Positions 18,802 to 27,459 of a DNA stretch of 64,000 nucleotides are shown here, one piece after another. The number at the start of each line of letters is the position of its first letter. The first letter of the stretch is position 1. A model generated the notes under the pieces. That model was not told the origin of the DNA and ran no database searches. It saw only the letters and a program-made list of their open reading frames with translations. A program made the position numbers and the translations under genes. The stretch lies in assembly GCF_001634365.1 (NCBI RefSeq), contig NZ_CP014578.1, positions 3,100,001 to 3,164,000 on the forward strand, written 5' to 3'. Origin of the DNA: Paraburkholderia phytofirmans OLGA172 (lineage in GTDB: Bacteria > Pseudomonadota > Gammaproteobacteria > Burkholderiales > Burkholderiaceae).

Positions 18802-18871
18802 CGGCCGACCGTTGCCTTTGTTTGCGAGTTTCGCGGGATTCGGATCGAACGTGAATCTCCAGGCTTGACGT

Positions 18872-19375
18872 TCAGGTCTGATCTTTCTTCAGATCGCGGT
18901 ACGTGAGATACAAGCGCAGATCGAATTCAATCTGGTGGTAGCCTGGTTGCATGAACTCGCAGAGGCGGTAGAACGCCTTGTTATGGTCGCTTTCCTTCAG
19001 ATGAGCGAGTTCATGCACGACGATCATTTTCAGGAATTCCGGCGCGGCATCCTTGAATAGCGAGGCGACGCGGATTTCTTTTTTCGCCTTCAGTTTGCCG
19101 CCTTGCACACGCGAAATGCTAGTGTGAAGCCCGAGCGCATGGCGCACGACGTCGAGCTTGCTGTCGTAGGCGACCTTGTCGATTTGCGCGCCGTTGCGCA
19201 GGTGTTCGCGCTTCAACTGCGCGCAGTATTCGTATAGCGCCCGGTCTGTTTGCACTGCGTGCGTGCCGGTGTACCGCTTCGCGAGGTAAGGGCCTAGTTG
19301 CTCGTCGGCTATCAGGTGTTTCACCTTCTCTTGCAGATGTGCAGGGTAGCCGGTCAGGTATTTCAGGTGTTGCAT
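18872..19375 (-). CDS. ygjP: YgjP-like zinc metallopeptidase (M48/WLM-type)
   Basis: 167 residues, the same length as E. coli YgjP as I recall it and strongly similar throughout (YLAKRYTGTHAVQTDRALYEY, SRVQGGKLKAKKEIRVA). The zinc-binding HELAH is at residues 121-125, with further conserved His at 131 (ESDHNKAF). It belongs to the minigluzincin-like DUF45 group; the cellular substrate is unknown. I chose the ATG at 19375 on family length, although its ribosome site is weak; longer frames exist up to 19426. It is convergent with the YdeP-like gene. Confidence 0.85.
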   Translation of the reverse strand: MQHLKYLTGYPAHLQEKVKHLIADEQLGPYLAKRYTGTHAVQTDRALYEYCAQLKREHLRNGAQIDKVAYDSKLDVVRHALGLHTSISRVQGGKLKAKKEIRVASLFKDAAPEFLKMIVVHELAHLKESDHNKAFYRLCEFMQPGYHQIEFDLRLYLTYRDLKKDQT

Positions 19376-19459
19376 GGTGGGGTTATTTGCGAGTGGCGAC
19401 GGCACGGGCCGCATGCCTCGCTGCAAAGGCAGCGGGATGCGGATTCGCGTTGAGCCGAA

Positions 19460-20104
19460 CTAACTGCGATTGGCTTCGCAATCCGTCCAGAGCCGCAGCG
19501 GATCCCGATGAAGCGGATACTGCTTGTCGAGCCAAGCTGACAGTCGGGCCCAATCGGGGTGGTTAGTCCCGGTCTGAGCAGACCACGTCGACGACCTCTC
19601 GAGAATCTGTCCGTTCTCGCGATCACGGACAAGCAGACTGCCGAGACCGCTCGAACTGTTCTCCTGCGATTCGACCCGATACCGCGGCAGCAGTCTCACT
19701 TCAGCATCCCCTGCCCAGCCGTACACAGCCCGAACCACGCCGCTCGCGTCCCGCAACTCCACCGCACCGCTGGCCGGCCGAATCGCAGCCCAACCTTCGG
19801 GAAATTCCGCGACAACCTCATTGCCGCTTTCACGGACCCATTTCATACGCCAGGCCCGCTCCATCGACTCGCGCACGTGCGACACCGACTCATACCCCGG
19901 AGGCAACTCGATCGCTGCAGGCAAGGTAACGAGATTGTCTTTCCAGAGCGATGCTTCGTCACGCTCACGTCTTGCGGATGTTCGGGCTGTTTCTTCGCCG
20001 AACGGGTTATCGGGCCGGCTAGCCGAATGGGCATCGCTTTGCTGCAGGTCGGGGAAAAGACCGTCTGCATCGCGACGCGTTCGTTTCGGTTTTCCGTTCT
20101 TCAT
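19460..20104 (-). CDS. Hypothetical protein, 214 residues
   Basis: A soluble protein I do not recognise. The N-terminus is very basic (KNGKPKRTRRDADG), followed by a linker and a compact region from residue ~55 with several conserved-looking Trp (WRMKWVRE, FPEGWAAIRP). There is no signal peptide, membrane helix or known motif. The ATG at 20104 has GGAGAG at good spacing, so the longer frame from a TTG at 20119 is less likely. It lies 84 bp upstream of ygjP on the same strand and may share its transcript. Confidence 0.65.
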   Translation of the reverse strand: MKNGKPKRTRRDADGLFPDLQQSDAHSASRPDNPFGEETARTSARRERDEASLWKDNLVTLPAAIELPPGYESVSHVRESMERAWRMKWVRESGNEVVAEFPEGWAAIRPASGAVELRDASGVVRAVYGWAGDAEVRLLPRYRVESQENSSSGLGSLLVRDRENGQILERSSTWSAQTGTNHPDWARLSAWLDKQYPLHRDPLRLWTDCEANRS

Positions 20105-20531
20105 GGATCTCTCCGCCAAAAGGCATGCTCAAAAACAATCAATTTACATTAATCGTGAGCTTGGGGTATCTCTGTCGGCCTCTTCGCCGCCGAGGGCCGA
20201 TGTGGCCTGTCAACGCGGCCATCCGTCACGATAGGCGACTACGTGCAGGCCCAAGTGACGGACAAAGGTTCGACCTGGAAGGATGGCAGGAAAAGAATGT
20301 TGACTCTCAAGAAGTGGGCACCCGAATATGCCGAACAGGACGCTAACGACTTGCATGCGTGGTCGACCAGGTTCGTCGGCTACATGTGGGCGAGCGCCGA
20401 CCATATCGGCAGGCCTAAGCGGCCGTTGGCAAGATCGGGCAGAAGAGGGGAAATCCGGTTTAAGGCAAAAAAGCCCATACCGCACAGATTCGCCGGGAAT
20501 AAGCAAAATCGCGAATCCTTTGCTGGGCGGG

Positions 20532-20616
20532 TGGTGCCGGGGACCGGACTTGAACCGGCAAGCCGTAAGGCGGCGGATTTTAAGTCCGCTATGTTTACCA
20601 ATTTCATCACCCCGGC
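20532..20616 (-). tRNA. tRNA-Leu (TAA anticodon)
   Basis: The minus strand folds as an 85-nt tRNA with encoded CCA. Acceptor stem GCCGGGG pairs with CCCCGGC, discriminator A, CCA end at 20532-20534. The anticodon stem GCGGA/TCCGC holds the loop CTTAAAA with anticodon TAA at 20580-20582. A long variable arm (GCCTTACGGCT-like) confirms a class II leucine tRNA, and the T arm contains GGTTCAAGTCC. No integrase or duplicated 3' end is seen beside it. Confidence 0.95.
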
Positions 20617-20742
20617 AGGGGTACGACCGCACGTGGACGCGAATTCTACCATTGCCGGTCGAGCGCACCAAACCGCCACAATCCCGCCGCGCTCCACCCT
20701 CACCTTCGCCCGCCAGGGACAAAAATTGGAGTCATCCTCAAG

Positions 20743-20784
20743 TCACAAACGTTCCCGATAATCCGCTGGCGAAAACGTTTACAT
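20743..20784 (+). promoter_or_regulatory. Putative LacI-family operator(s) before the regulator gene
   Basis: Two AAACGTT cores lie 24 bp apart: TCACAAACGTTCCCGA (20743-20758) and GCGAAAACGTTTACAT (20769-20784). The second is close to the partly palindromic GAAAACGTTT core with central CG bound by LacI/GalR-family repressors. Placement just upstream of the lacI-type start codon suggests autoregulation. Confidence 0.5.
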
Positions 20785-20798
20785 GACTAGCGGAAACC

Positions 20799-21854
20799 AT
20801 GACCCCAACGATCAAAGATGTCGCCGCCCACGCGGGCTTCTCCATCGCCACTGTCTCGCGCGCGATCAACGCGCCGCATACCGTGAACCCGGTCACGCTC
20901 GACAAAGTGCGTCAAGCCATCGACGCCCTTAATTTCCGCCCCAGCCCGCTAGGCCGGCAGTTGCGCGGCGAGCGCACGCGCCTGATCGGCGTGATCCTGC
21001 CGACGATCGCCAATCCCGTGTTCGCCGAATGCCTGCAAGGTATCGACGAGCTCGCCGCGGCGCAAGGCTACCGGCTCATGCTGATGACCACCCAGTACGA
21101 TGCCGACCGCGAACGCCATGCCATTGAAACGCTGCGTGAACATCGCGTGGAAGGCCTGATCCTGACCGTCGCCGATGCCGACACGCATCCGCTGCTCGAC
21201 GAGCTCGACCGCGCCGGCCTGCTCTATGTGCTGATGCATAACGACACGGTGCGGCGTCCGTCGGTCTCGGTCGACAACCGCCTCGCCGCGTTCGATGGCG
21301 TACGCATGCTGATCGCGCACGGCCATCGCCGCATCCTGATGCTCGCAGGCACGCTGGCCGCCTCGGACCGCGCCCGCCAACGGCATCTCGGCTACGCGCA
21401 GGCGATGCAGCAGGCCGGCCTCACCCCCGCACCCGCGCTCGAAGTCGATTTCAACGCCGACGAACTGTCGCCGTCCGTGCTCGCTCATCTAACCAGCGGC
21501 CCGAACCGCCCGACTGCCCTCTTCTGCAGCAACGATCTGCTCGCCATGGTCGTGATGCGCGGCCTGCGCCGTGCGCGCCTGCAGATTCCGCGCGACATGT
21601 CGATTCTCGGCTTCGACGGACTCGCCATGGGCGAATTGCTGTCGCCGCCGTTGGCAAGCGTCTGCGCGCCGAATCGCGAGATCGGCTGCGCCGCCTGGCG
21701 GCGTTTGCTGACCCGCGTAACCGGCACCTACGAAACACTAGGGGAAACGTCGCTCACGCTGACGTTGCCCCACAGCTTGCGCGAAGGCGCCACCATCGCG
21801 GCGATTTCGAACCACGACGAAACTTCGGCGGCGGCCGAGAAGCCGTTTGCTTAG
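20799..21854 (+). CDS. LacI/GalR family transcriptional regulator
   Basis: 351-residue repressor. An N-terminal LacI helix-turn-helix (TIKDVAAHAGFSIATVSRAIN, then the hinge helix near SPLGRQLRGERT) is followed by a periplasmic-binding-protein-like effector domain (GVILPTIANPVFAECLQGI, FCSNDLLAMVVMRGLR). It lies directly upstream of, and in the same direction as, the ABC importer and GpdQ-like genes, so it most likely controls them. Operator-like sequences occur before both its own gene (20743-20784) and the importer (21909-21921). The effector would be expected to be the imported substrate or a product of it. Confidence 0.9.
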   Translation: MTPTIKDVAAHAGFSIATVSRAINAPHTVNPVTLDKVRQAIDALNFRPSPLGRQLRGERTRLIGVILPTIANPVFAECLQGIDELAAAQGYRLMLMTTQYDADRERHAIETLREHRVEGLILTVADADTHPLLDELDRAGLLYVLMHNDTVRRPSVSVDNRLAAFDGVRMLIAHGHRRILMLAGTLAASDRARQRHLGYAQAMQQAGLTPAPALEVDFNADELSPSVLAHLTSGPNRPTALFCSNDLLAMVVMRGLRRARLQIPRDMSILGFDGLAMGELLSPPLASVCAPNREIGCAAWRRLLTRVTGTYETLGETSLTLTLPHSLREGATIAAISNHDETSAAAEKPFA

Positions 21855-21908
21855 TCGCTTGCGTAAGACGTACGCGCGCTCCGGGCCGGTTTGCCCACAC
21901 TGTTTTTA

Positions 21909-21921
21909 TGAACGGTTTTCA
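21909..21921 (+). promoter_or_regulatory. Putative LacI-family operator before the ABC operon
   Basis: TGAACGGTTTTCA is an imperfect palindrome with the central CG of LacI-type operators. It lies about 96 bp before the binding-protein start and resembles the AAACGTT sites before the adjacent regulator gene. The match was judged by eye. Confidence 0.35.
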
Positions 21922-22016
21922 CAGATCGTTTGGAAACATCCCTTGGCAACACCCTATTTGCGTCATCTACTCCGAACCCCGAACCTCCCGCTCTCTTCCG
22001 CACCAGGAGACTCGCA

Positions 22017-23096
22017 GTGATCCGCTTATCAACACGCGTTGCTTCTTCGATCAAGCCGCTCTGCCGCCGCCTCGGCCGCACGGCAGCCACCGCGTTGTCG
22101 GCCGGCATGATCGTCACCGCAGCGCTCGCCGCCCTCGCGCCGCAAGCAGCCCATGCCGACGAAACCGCGATCTGCTACAACTGCCCGCCCGAATGGGCAG
22201 ACTGGGCGAGCCAGATCAAGGCGATCCGGCAAAAGACCGGCATCCGTGTACCGTTCGACAACAAGAACTCCGGCCAATCGATTGCGCAACTGATGGCCGA
22301 GCAGAAGAGCCCGGTCGCGGACGTGGTGTATCTCGGCGTGTCGTCGGCGTTCCAGGCGAAAGACAAAGGCGTCATCCAGCCGTATAAGCCCGCGCACTGG
22401 GACGACATTCCGGCGAACCTGAAGGACCCGCAAGGCTACTGGTTCGCAATCCATTCAGGCACGCTGGGCTTTTTCGTCAACAAGGACGCGCTCGAAGGCA
22501 AGCCGGTCCCGCGTTCGTGGGCCGATCTCCTGAAGCCTGAGTACAAAGGCATGATCGGCTACCTCGATCCGTCGAGCGCGTTTGTCGGCTACGCGGGCGC
22601 GGTCGCGGTGAATCAGGCGCTCGGCGGCACGCTCGACAACTTCGAGCCGGGCCTCGACTGGTTCCGCAAACTGAAGGCCAACGCACCGATCGTGCCGAAG
22701 CAGACCGCCTATGCGCGCGTGATGTCCGGCGAGATCCCAATCCTGCTCGACTACGACTTCGACGCCTACCGCGCGAAGTACAAGGATCACGCCAACGTCG
22801 AATTCGTGATTCCGAAGGAAGGCACGATCTCGGTGCCATACGTGATGAGTCTCGTGAAGGGCGCGCCGCATGAAGCGAACGGCAAGAAGGTGCTCGATTT
22901 CGTGCTGTCTGACGAAGGCCAGAAACTGTGGGCCGATGCCTATCTGCGTCCGGTGCGCGCGAACGCAATGAGTCCGGAAACCGCCGCCCGATTCCTGCCC
23001 GCAAGCGACTATGCCCGCGCCAAGCCGGTCGACTTCGGCAAAATGGCCGGGAAGCAGTCGAGCTTCGGAGAGCACTATCTACAGGTGATGCATTGA
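22017..23096 (+). CDS. ABC transporter substrate-binding protein (family 1, iron/phosphonate/phosphosugar type)
   Basis: 359-residue periplasmic binding protein of the family that includes Fe(3+), spermidine, 2-aminoethylphosphonate and hexose-phosphate (AfuA) binders. The start is GTG at 22017, with AGGAG seven nt upstream. A signal peptide runs to about residue 45, ending APQAAHA before DETAICYNCPPEWADW. Conserved fold segments include GYWFAIHSGTLGFFVNKD and KTPY-like GEIPILLDYDFDAYRAK. It overlaps the next gene by 4 nt. With the phosphodiesterase at the end of the operon, a phosphorylated ligand is the most sensible guess; Fe(3+) is less likely. Confidence 0.88.
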   Translation: MIRLSTRVASSIKPLCRRLGRTAATALSAGMIVTAALAALAPQAAHADETAICYNCPPEWADWASQIKAIRQKTGIRVPFDNKNSGQSIAQLMAEQKSPVADVVYLGVSSAFQAKDKGVIQPYKPAHWDDIPANLKDPQGYWFAIHSGTLGFFVNKDALEGKPVPRSWADLLKPEYKGMIGYLDPSSAFVGYAGAVAVNQALGGTLDNFEPGLDWFRKLKANAPIVPKQTAYARVMSGEIPILLDYDFDAYRAKYKDHANVEFVIPKEGTISVPYVMSLVKGAPHEANGKKVLDFVLSDEGQKLWADAYLRPVRANAMSPETAARFLPASDYARAKPVDFGKMAGKQSSFGEHYLQVMH

Positions 23097-23917
23097 ACGA
23101 TGTCACATTCCCGCTGCGCTGGCGCATCGCATTGATCGCGCCGGCGCTGGCGGTTTTCATCGCGTTCTGGCTGCTGCCGATGGGTGCGCTCGCACAAATC
23201 AGCGGCAACGGCAACGCGTTCGCAACCTATCGCGCGATGCTGACGAATCCACGCTACATGTCGAGCCTCGGCGCGACCGTCGTGTTGTCCGCAGCGGTCA
23301 CGGCGGCGACGTTGGTGCTTTCAGTGATTGCCGGTTTGCTGCTGGCGCGCCGTGAGTTTCCACTAAAGCGCACGCTGCTCGCGCTGCTGACGTTTCCATT
23401 GGCATTCCCAGGCGTCGTGGTCGGCTTCATGGTGATCATGCTCGCCGGACGCCAGGGTTTGATCGGCGCGTTGTCGTTAAAACTCACCGGCGACCGCTGG
23501 GTGTTCGCTTACTCGATGAGCGGCCTCTTTCTCGGCTACCTGTACTTCTCGATTCCCCGCGTGATCGTCACCGTGATGGCGTCGGCGACCAGGCTCGATG
23601 CCTCGCTCGAAGAAGCCGCGCGTTCGCTCGGCGCATCGCCATGGCGTATCACGCGCGACATCGTGTTGCCTGCGTTGTCGCCAGGCTTGATCGCGGCGGG
23701 CGCGGTATGTTTCGCGACCGCGATGGGCGCCTTCGGCACCGCCTTCACACTCGCCACCGACATCGACGTGTTGCCGATGACCATCTACACCGAGTTCACG
23801 CTGAACGCGAACATGGTGACAGCCGCGGGTCTCTCGATCGTGCTCGGCATCGTCACGTGGGCCGTACTGGCGTTCGCTCGCAGCGTGAGCGGCTCGGCTG
23901 TCGCGGCAAGCGCATGA
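23093..23917 (+). CDS. ABC transporter permease, first subunit
   Basis: 274-residue inner-membrane permease of the binding-protein-dependent type, with six or so helices and an EAA loop (LDASLEEAARSLGASPWRITRDIVLP, split here around its centre) that docks on the ATPase. The start is TTG at 23093, overlapping the preceding stop by 4 nt, with AGGTGA just upstream; this signals translational coupling. The longer frame reported from 22928 is an extension into the preceding gene and is not real. Confidence 0.88.
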   Translation: MNDVTFPLRWRIALIAPALAVFIAFWLLPMGALAQISGNGNAFATYRAMLTNPRYMSSLGATVVLSAAVTAATLVLSVIAGLLLARREFPLKRTLLALLTFPLAFPGVVVGFMVIMLAGRQGLIGALSLKLTGDRWVFAYSMSGLFLGYLYFSIPRVIVTVMASATRLDASLEEAARSLGASPWRITRDIVLPALSPGLIAAGAVCFATAMGAFGTAFTLATDIDVLPMTIYTEFTLNANMVTAAGLSIVLGIVTWAVLAFARSVSGSAVAASA

Positions 23918-24864
23918 GCGGTGTGTCCAAACCCGATAGCAAGACGTCGATGAACTCCATCAGTGCTCCCCTTCAGCCAGCTGCCAAGCCGCGCCCGCGG
24001 CGCCTCAGGCTGCCCACGTCACGCACCTGGCTGGCAGCCGGTCAGTGGCTCGTTACGCTGCTGCTGTGCGCATTTCTGATCGTGCCGGTCGTGATGTCGA
24101 TCATGGCCGGGCTCACAGTCAACTACTTCAAAGGCGTATCGAGCGGACTCACGCTGCGCTGGCTCAGCGAAGTGTGGACGCAGTATCACGGCTCGGTATT
24201 TCTCTCGCTCGAAGTGGCCGCGGCGACCTTGCTGGTCACGCTGCTGACCGGCGTGCCCGCCGGCTACGTGCTGGCGCGCAGCAAGACGCGGCTCTCGCGC
24301 ATCATCGAAGAGTTTCTGGTGCTGCCGATCGCCCTGCCAGGCCTCGCTTCCGCGCTTGCGCTGCTGGTGGTCTACGGCGGCTTCACGATGTTTCGCATGA
24401 GCGTCGCTTTTATCGTCGTCGGGCATGTGGTGTTCACGCTGCCGTTCATGGTGCGCGCGGTTGCTGCCGTATGCGCGAGCAGCGACCTGCGCACGCTCGA
24501 AGAAGGCGCGGCGAGCCTCGGCGCGAGCTTCTTTCAACGCTTCGTCACGATCGTGCTGCCGAATGCGCGGCCAGGGATCGTCGCCGGTGCGCTGGCGGTG
24601 CTGACGCTCTCGATCGGCGAATTCAACCTGACGTGGATGCTGCACACGCCCGACACCAAGACGCTGCCGGTCGGTCTCGCCGACACCTATGCGTCGCTAC
24701 GCATCGAAATCGGCAGCGCCTACACGATTCTGTTTTTCATCATGACGATGCCGCTGCTCGTCGCGATGCAATGGCTCGGCGTCGATGCGACCGGCCAGCG
24801 CAGCGCGGGGAAAAAGCGCACCGCCGCCTCCCATTCGAAGTCTGCACCGACGTCCACGCCATGA
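23914..24864 (+). CDS. ABC transporter permease, second subunit
   Basis: 316-residue permease, paralogous to the preceding one. A ~35-residue cytoplasmic N-terminal tail rich in Pro, Lys and Arg precedes the first helix (WLVTLLLCAFLIVPVVMSIM). The EAA loop is LEEGAASLGASFFQRFVTIVLPNA. The ATG at 23914 overlaps the upstream stop as ATGA, and its own stop overlaps the ATPase start in the same way. A second ATG at 23950 would remove most of the tail and is possible. Confidence 0.88.
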   Translation: MSGVSKPDSKTSMNSISAPLQPAAKPRPRRLRLPTSRTWLAAGQWLVTLLLCAFLIVPVVMSIMAGLTVNYFKGVSSGLTLRWLSEVWTQYHGSVFLSLEVAAATLLVTLLTGVPAGYVLARSKTRLSRIIEEFLVLPIALPGLASALALLVVYGGFTMFRMSVAFIVVGHVVFTLPFMVRAVAAVCASSDLRTLEEGAASLGASFFQRFVTIVLPNARPGIVAGALAVLTLSIGEFNLTWMLHTPDTKTLPVGLADTYASLRIEIGSAYTILFFIMTMPLLVAMQWLGVDATGQRSAGKKRTAASHSKSAPTSTP

Positions 24865-25907
24865 AACTCGACTCCGTTCCCATCACGCTCACGCAATGCG
24901 CGAAAACGTTCCGCGGCACGCGTGTGCTCGAACCGCTCGATCTGCACATCGGCGCCGGCGAGACACTGGTCCTGCTCGGCCCCTCCGGTTGCGGCAAAAC
25001 CACCACGCTGCGCATGATCGCGGGCCTCGAAACACCCGATGCCGGCGGCTGCATCGCGTTCGGCGACGAAGACGTCACGGCGCTGCCAATTGAAAAACGC
25101 CAGGTCGGCATGGTGTTCCAAAGCTACGCGCTGTTTCCGAACCTGACCGTGCGCGGCAACATCGGCTACGGACTGAAGATCAAACGGGTGCCGGCTGAGA
25201 CCGCGCGGCAACGCGTCGACGAATTGCTCGCGATGATGCGTCTCACCGCCCACGCGGACAAGCCGATCGATCAGCTTTCGGGCGGCCAGCGTCAGCGCGT
25301 GGCATTGGCGCGCGCACTCGCCGTGCAACCCCGCGTGCTGCTGCTCGATGAACCGCTCACCGCGCTCGACGCGCGTTTGCGCGACACCTTGCGCAGCGAG
25401 ATGAATACGCTGCTGCGTGAACTGGGCATCACGACCGTCTACGTGACCCACGACCAGGCCGAAGCGATGGAACTCGGCGACCGCATCGTCGTGATGAGCG
25501 CCGGGCGCATCGAGCAGATCGGTTCGCCGCGCGACATCTACTACCGTCCGGCGAATCGCACGGTCGCGCAATTCGTCGGCACGATCAACCGGCTGGCCGG
25601 CGAGCGGCGCGATGGCCTGCTGACGACAACCGGCGGCGCTGTACCGCTGCCCTCAGGCCCCACGAGCGCAAGCACGGCACACGAATTTTTCTTTCGTCCC
25701 GAAGACGCGACCCTTGCCGATCCGGCTAACGCACAATTGCGCGGCCATATCGAAAGCACGGCGTTTCTCGGCGAGCGCACCCGGCTGACGATCGGCGGCG
25801 CCGCACCGGACGCTTTGCTGATCGACGTCGCGGGCCGCGTAGAACTCGCGCGCGGCACGCCGGTCGGGATTTCGATCGCGCAGGACGCGCTGATTGCGCT
25901 ATCGTAA
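24861..25907 (+). CDS. ABC transporter ATP-binding protein
   Basis: 348-residue ATPase of the MalK/PotA/FbpC branch. Walker A GPSGCGKT is at residues 40-47, followed by the Q-loop FQSYALFPNLTVRGNI, signature LSGGQRQRVALARALA, Walker B VLLLDEPLTALD and the switch His in YVTHDQAEA. A C-terminal TOBE domain occupies about residues 265-348. Its ATG overlaps the stop of the second permease, completing a tightly coupled four-gene importer. It is followed by the GpdQ-like gene 46 bp later, probably on the same mRNA. Confidence 0.9.
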   Translation: MKLDSVPITLTQCAKTFRGTRVLEPLDLHIGAGETLVLLGPSGCGKTTTLRMIAGLETPDAGGCIAFGDEDVTALPIEKRQVGMVFQSYALFPNLTVRGNIGYGLKIKRVPAETARQRVDELLAMMRLTAHADKPIDQLSGGQRQRVALARALAVQPRVLLLDEPLTALDARLRDTLRSEMNTLLRELGITTVYVTHDQAEAMELGDRIVVMSAGRIEQIGSPRDIYYRPANRTVAQFVGTINRLAGERRDGLLTTTGGAVPLPSGPTSASTAHEFFFRPEDATLADPANAQLRGHIESTAFLGERTRLTIGGAAPDALLIDVAGRVELARGTPVGISIAQDALIALS

Positions 25908-25953
25908 TGAGATAGCGCTGTGTTTTTAGCGCACTATAAAAGAGGACCTCCCC

Positions 25954-26781
25954 ATGCTGCTGGCTCAAATTAGCGACCTGCATATCAAACGGCACGGCGC
26001 GCTGGCTTACCGCCGCGTCGACACCGGCGCCTATCTCGCGCGCACTGTCGCCGCGCTCAATGCGTTGGAGCCGCGCCCCGACGCTGTGATCATGACCGGC
26101 GACCTCGTCGACCAGGGCGATCCGGAGCAGTACGAGCACCTCAAAACCCTGCTCGCACCGCTCGAGATCCCCTACTTCCTGATGGTGGGCAATCACGACG
26201 AACGTGCTGCGTTGCGCGCGGCATTTCCCGATCGCGCCGAATTGCACAGTGGCGGCGAGTTCGTGCAATACGCGGTCGATGTCGGACCGCTGCGGGTGAT
26301 CGCACTCGATTCGATGGTGCCGGGCGAAAGCGCCGGCAATTTGTGCGACGCACGTCTCGCGTGGCTCGCGACGCAACTCGATGCCGCACGAGGCAAGCCG
26401 ACGGTGGTCGCGTTGCACCATCCGCCGTTCGTTTGCGGCATCGGGCACATGGATGAATTGCGGCTCGATCCCGTTGCCGCCGACAAGCTCGCCGCGTTGA
26501 TCGCACGTTATCCGAACGTCGAGCGGGTGATCTGCGGCCATGTGCATCGGCCGATGTTCGTGCGGTTTGGCGGCACGATTGCGTCGGCGGTGCCGGCGCC
26601 CGCGCATCAGGTCGGACTCGATCTGCGCGAGGATGCGCCCTCGGCATTCGTGATGGAGCCGCCCGCCTATGCGCTGCATCGCTACGATCCGGCGACGGGC
26701 ATCGTCACGCATCATGCGTATGTCGACAAAGCCGATGGGCCGTATCCGTTTTACGAATCTGAAGGCGAGTTGATCGATTGA
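25954..26781 (+). CDS. Class III phosphodiesterase, GpdQ-like
   Basis: 275-residue cytoplasmic binuclear metallophosphoesterase, nearly the length of glycerophosphodiesterase GpdQ from Enterobacter. Metal ligands D8, H10, D50, N80 and H156 fall at the same numbers as in GpdQ, and the GHVH pair is at H196/H198. No signal peptide is present, so hydrolysis would follow import. AGAGGA lies upstream of the ATG. Position at the end of the importer operon suggests it cleaves the imported compound, for instance a glycerophosphodiester; a 3',5'-cAMP phosphodiesterase of the CpdA type is the main alternative. Confidence 0.85.
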   Translation: MLLAQISDLHIKRHGALAYRRVDTGAYLARTVAALNALEPRPDAVIMTGDLVDQGDPEQYEHLKTLLAPLEIPYFLMVGNHDERAALRAAFPDRAELHSGGEFVQYAVDVGPLRVIALDSMVPGESAGNLCDARLAWLATQLDAARGKPTVVALHHPPFVCGIGHMDELRLDPVAADKLAALIARYPNVERVICGHVHRPMFVRFGGTIASAVPAPAHQVGLDLREDAPSAFVMEPPAYALHRYDPATGIVTHHAYVDKADGPYPFYESEGELID

Positions 26782-26799
26782 CGATGCCGCCGCGCCGCT

Positions 26800-27285
26800 T
26801 CAGGCGGCGACAAAAGTTTGCTGTACGCGCCGGGACAGCCTGAAATACGGTATCCCGAGCGCGGCGGCCACAACGGCCTGAATGAAGCCATCGAATGGAA
26901 TGGCGATGGCGATACCAATGGCGTGGGTCATGTGCTCGCCGAGCAGATAGGCGATGGTTCGCATGACGACGATGGCCAACAGCCATGCCTGCACCTGTAC
27001 TGGAAAGCGTGCGGATTTACGCCGCGCAAGCAACGCGAGCCAGCCTGCGCCGGCAACGATGAACGACCCGATGATCACGTCGCAGCCGACCATCGCGATC
27101 ACGGTGCGATACCAGCCGTGTGTTTCAGGGCGCACGAATACCGCCAGCAATTCCCATTCGAGCATGAGTTTGAGTGGATCGCGCAATGCGACTGCGGTTG
27201 ATAGCGCCCATGCGGCGAGGCAGATCAGGGCGACGAGCAGCCAGCCGCTGATTCGTCGGGTTTCGGGTTTCGAGCTTGTGTTCAT
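26800..27285 (-). CDS. DUF2569-like integral membrane protein
   Basis: 161-residue inner-membrane protein with about four helices: GWLLVALICLAAWALSTAV, VIAMVGCDVIIGSFIVAGAG, VQAWLLAIVVMRTIAYLL and GFIQAVVAAALGIPYF. The layout resembles DUF2569, although the assignment is tentative. I chose the ATG at 27285; a GTG at 27297 would add four residues. It is convergent with the GpdQ-like gene 18 bp away and divergent from the MFS gene. No function can be inferred. Confidence 0.7.
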   Translation of the reverse strand: MNTSSKPETRRISGWLLVALICLAAWALSTAVALRDPLKLMLEWELLAVFVRPETHGWYRTVIAMVGCDVIIGSFIVAGAGWLALLARRKSARFPVQVQAWLLAIVVMRTIAYLLGEHMTHAIGIAIAIPFDGFIQAVVAAALGIPYFRLSRRVQQTFVAA

Positions 27286-27459
27286 GAAATCGGTCACGTG
27301 ATGGATCTTATTGCGCGCGCCGATTCTACGAACGAAAACCGAACGACCATCTCATTTTGTCTGCAAGGCTCGGCTGCCGTCAGCACGATCCTCCCTGCTC
27401 CGGTATGATCGGCACGCTTGAGGGCCGCGCATGGGCCGGTCCATCGACAGTCCCCTCTC

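Noticed and set aside
20532..20616. tRNA-Leu as an island insertion site
   Set aside because: No integrase, no repeated tRNA 3' end and no shift in composition beside it.
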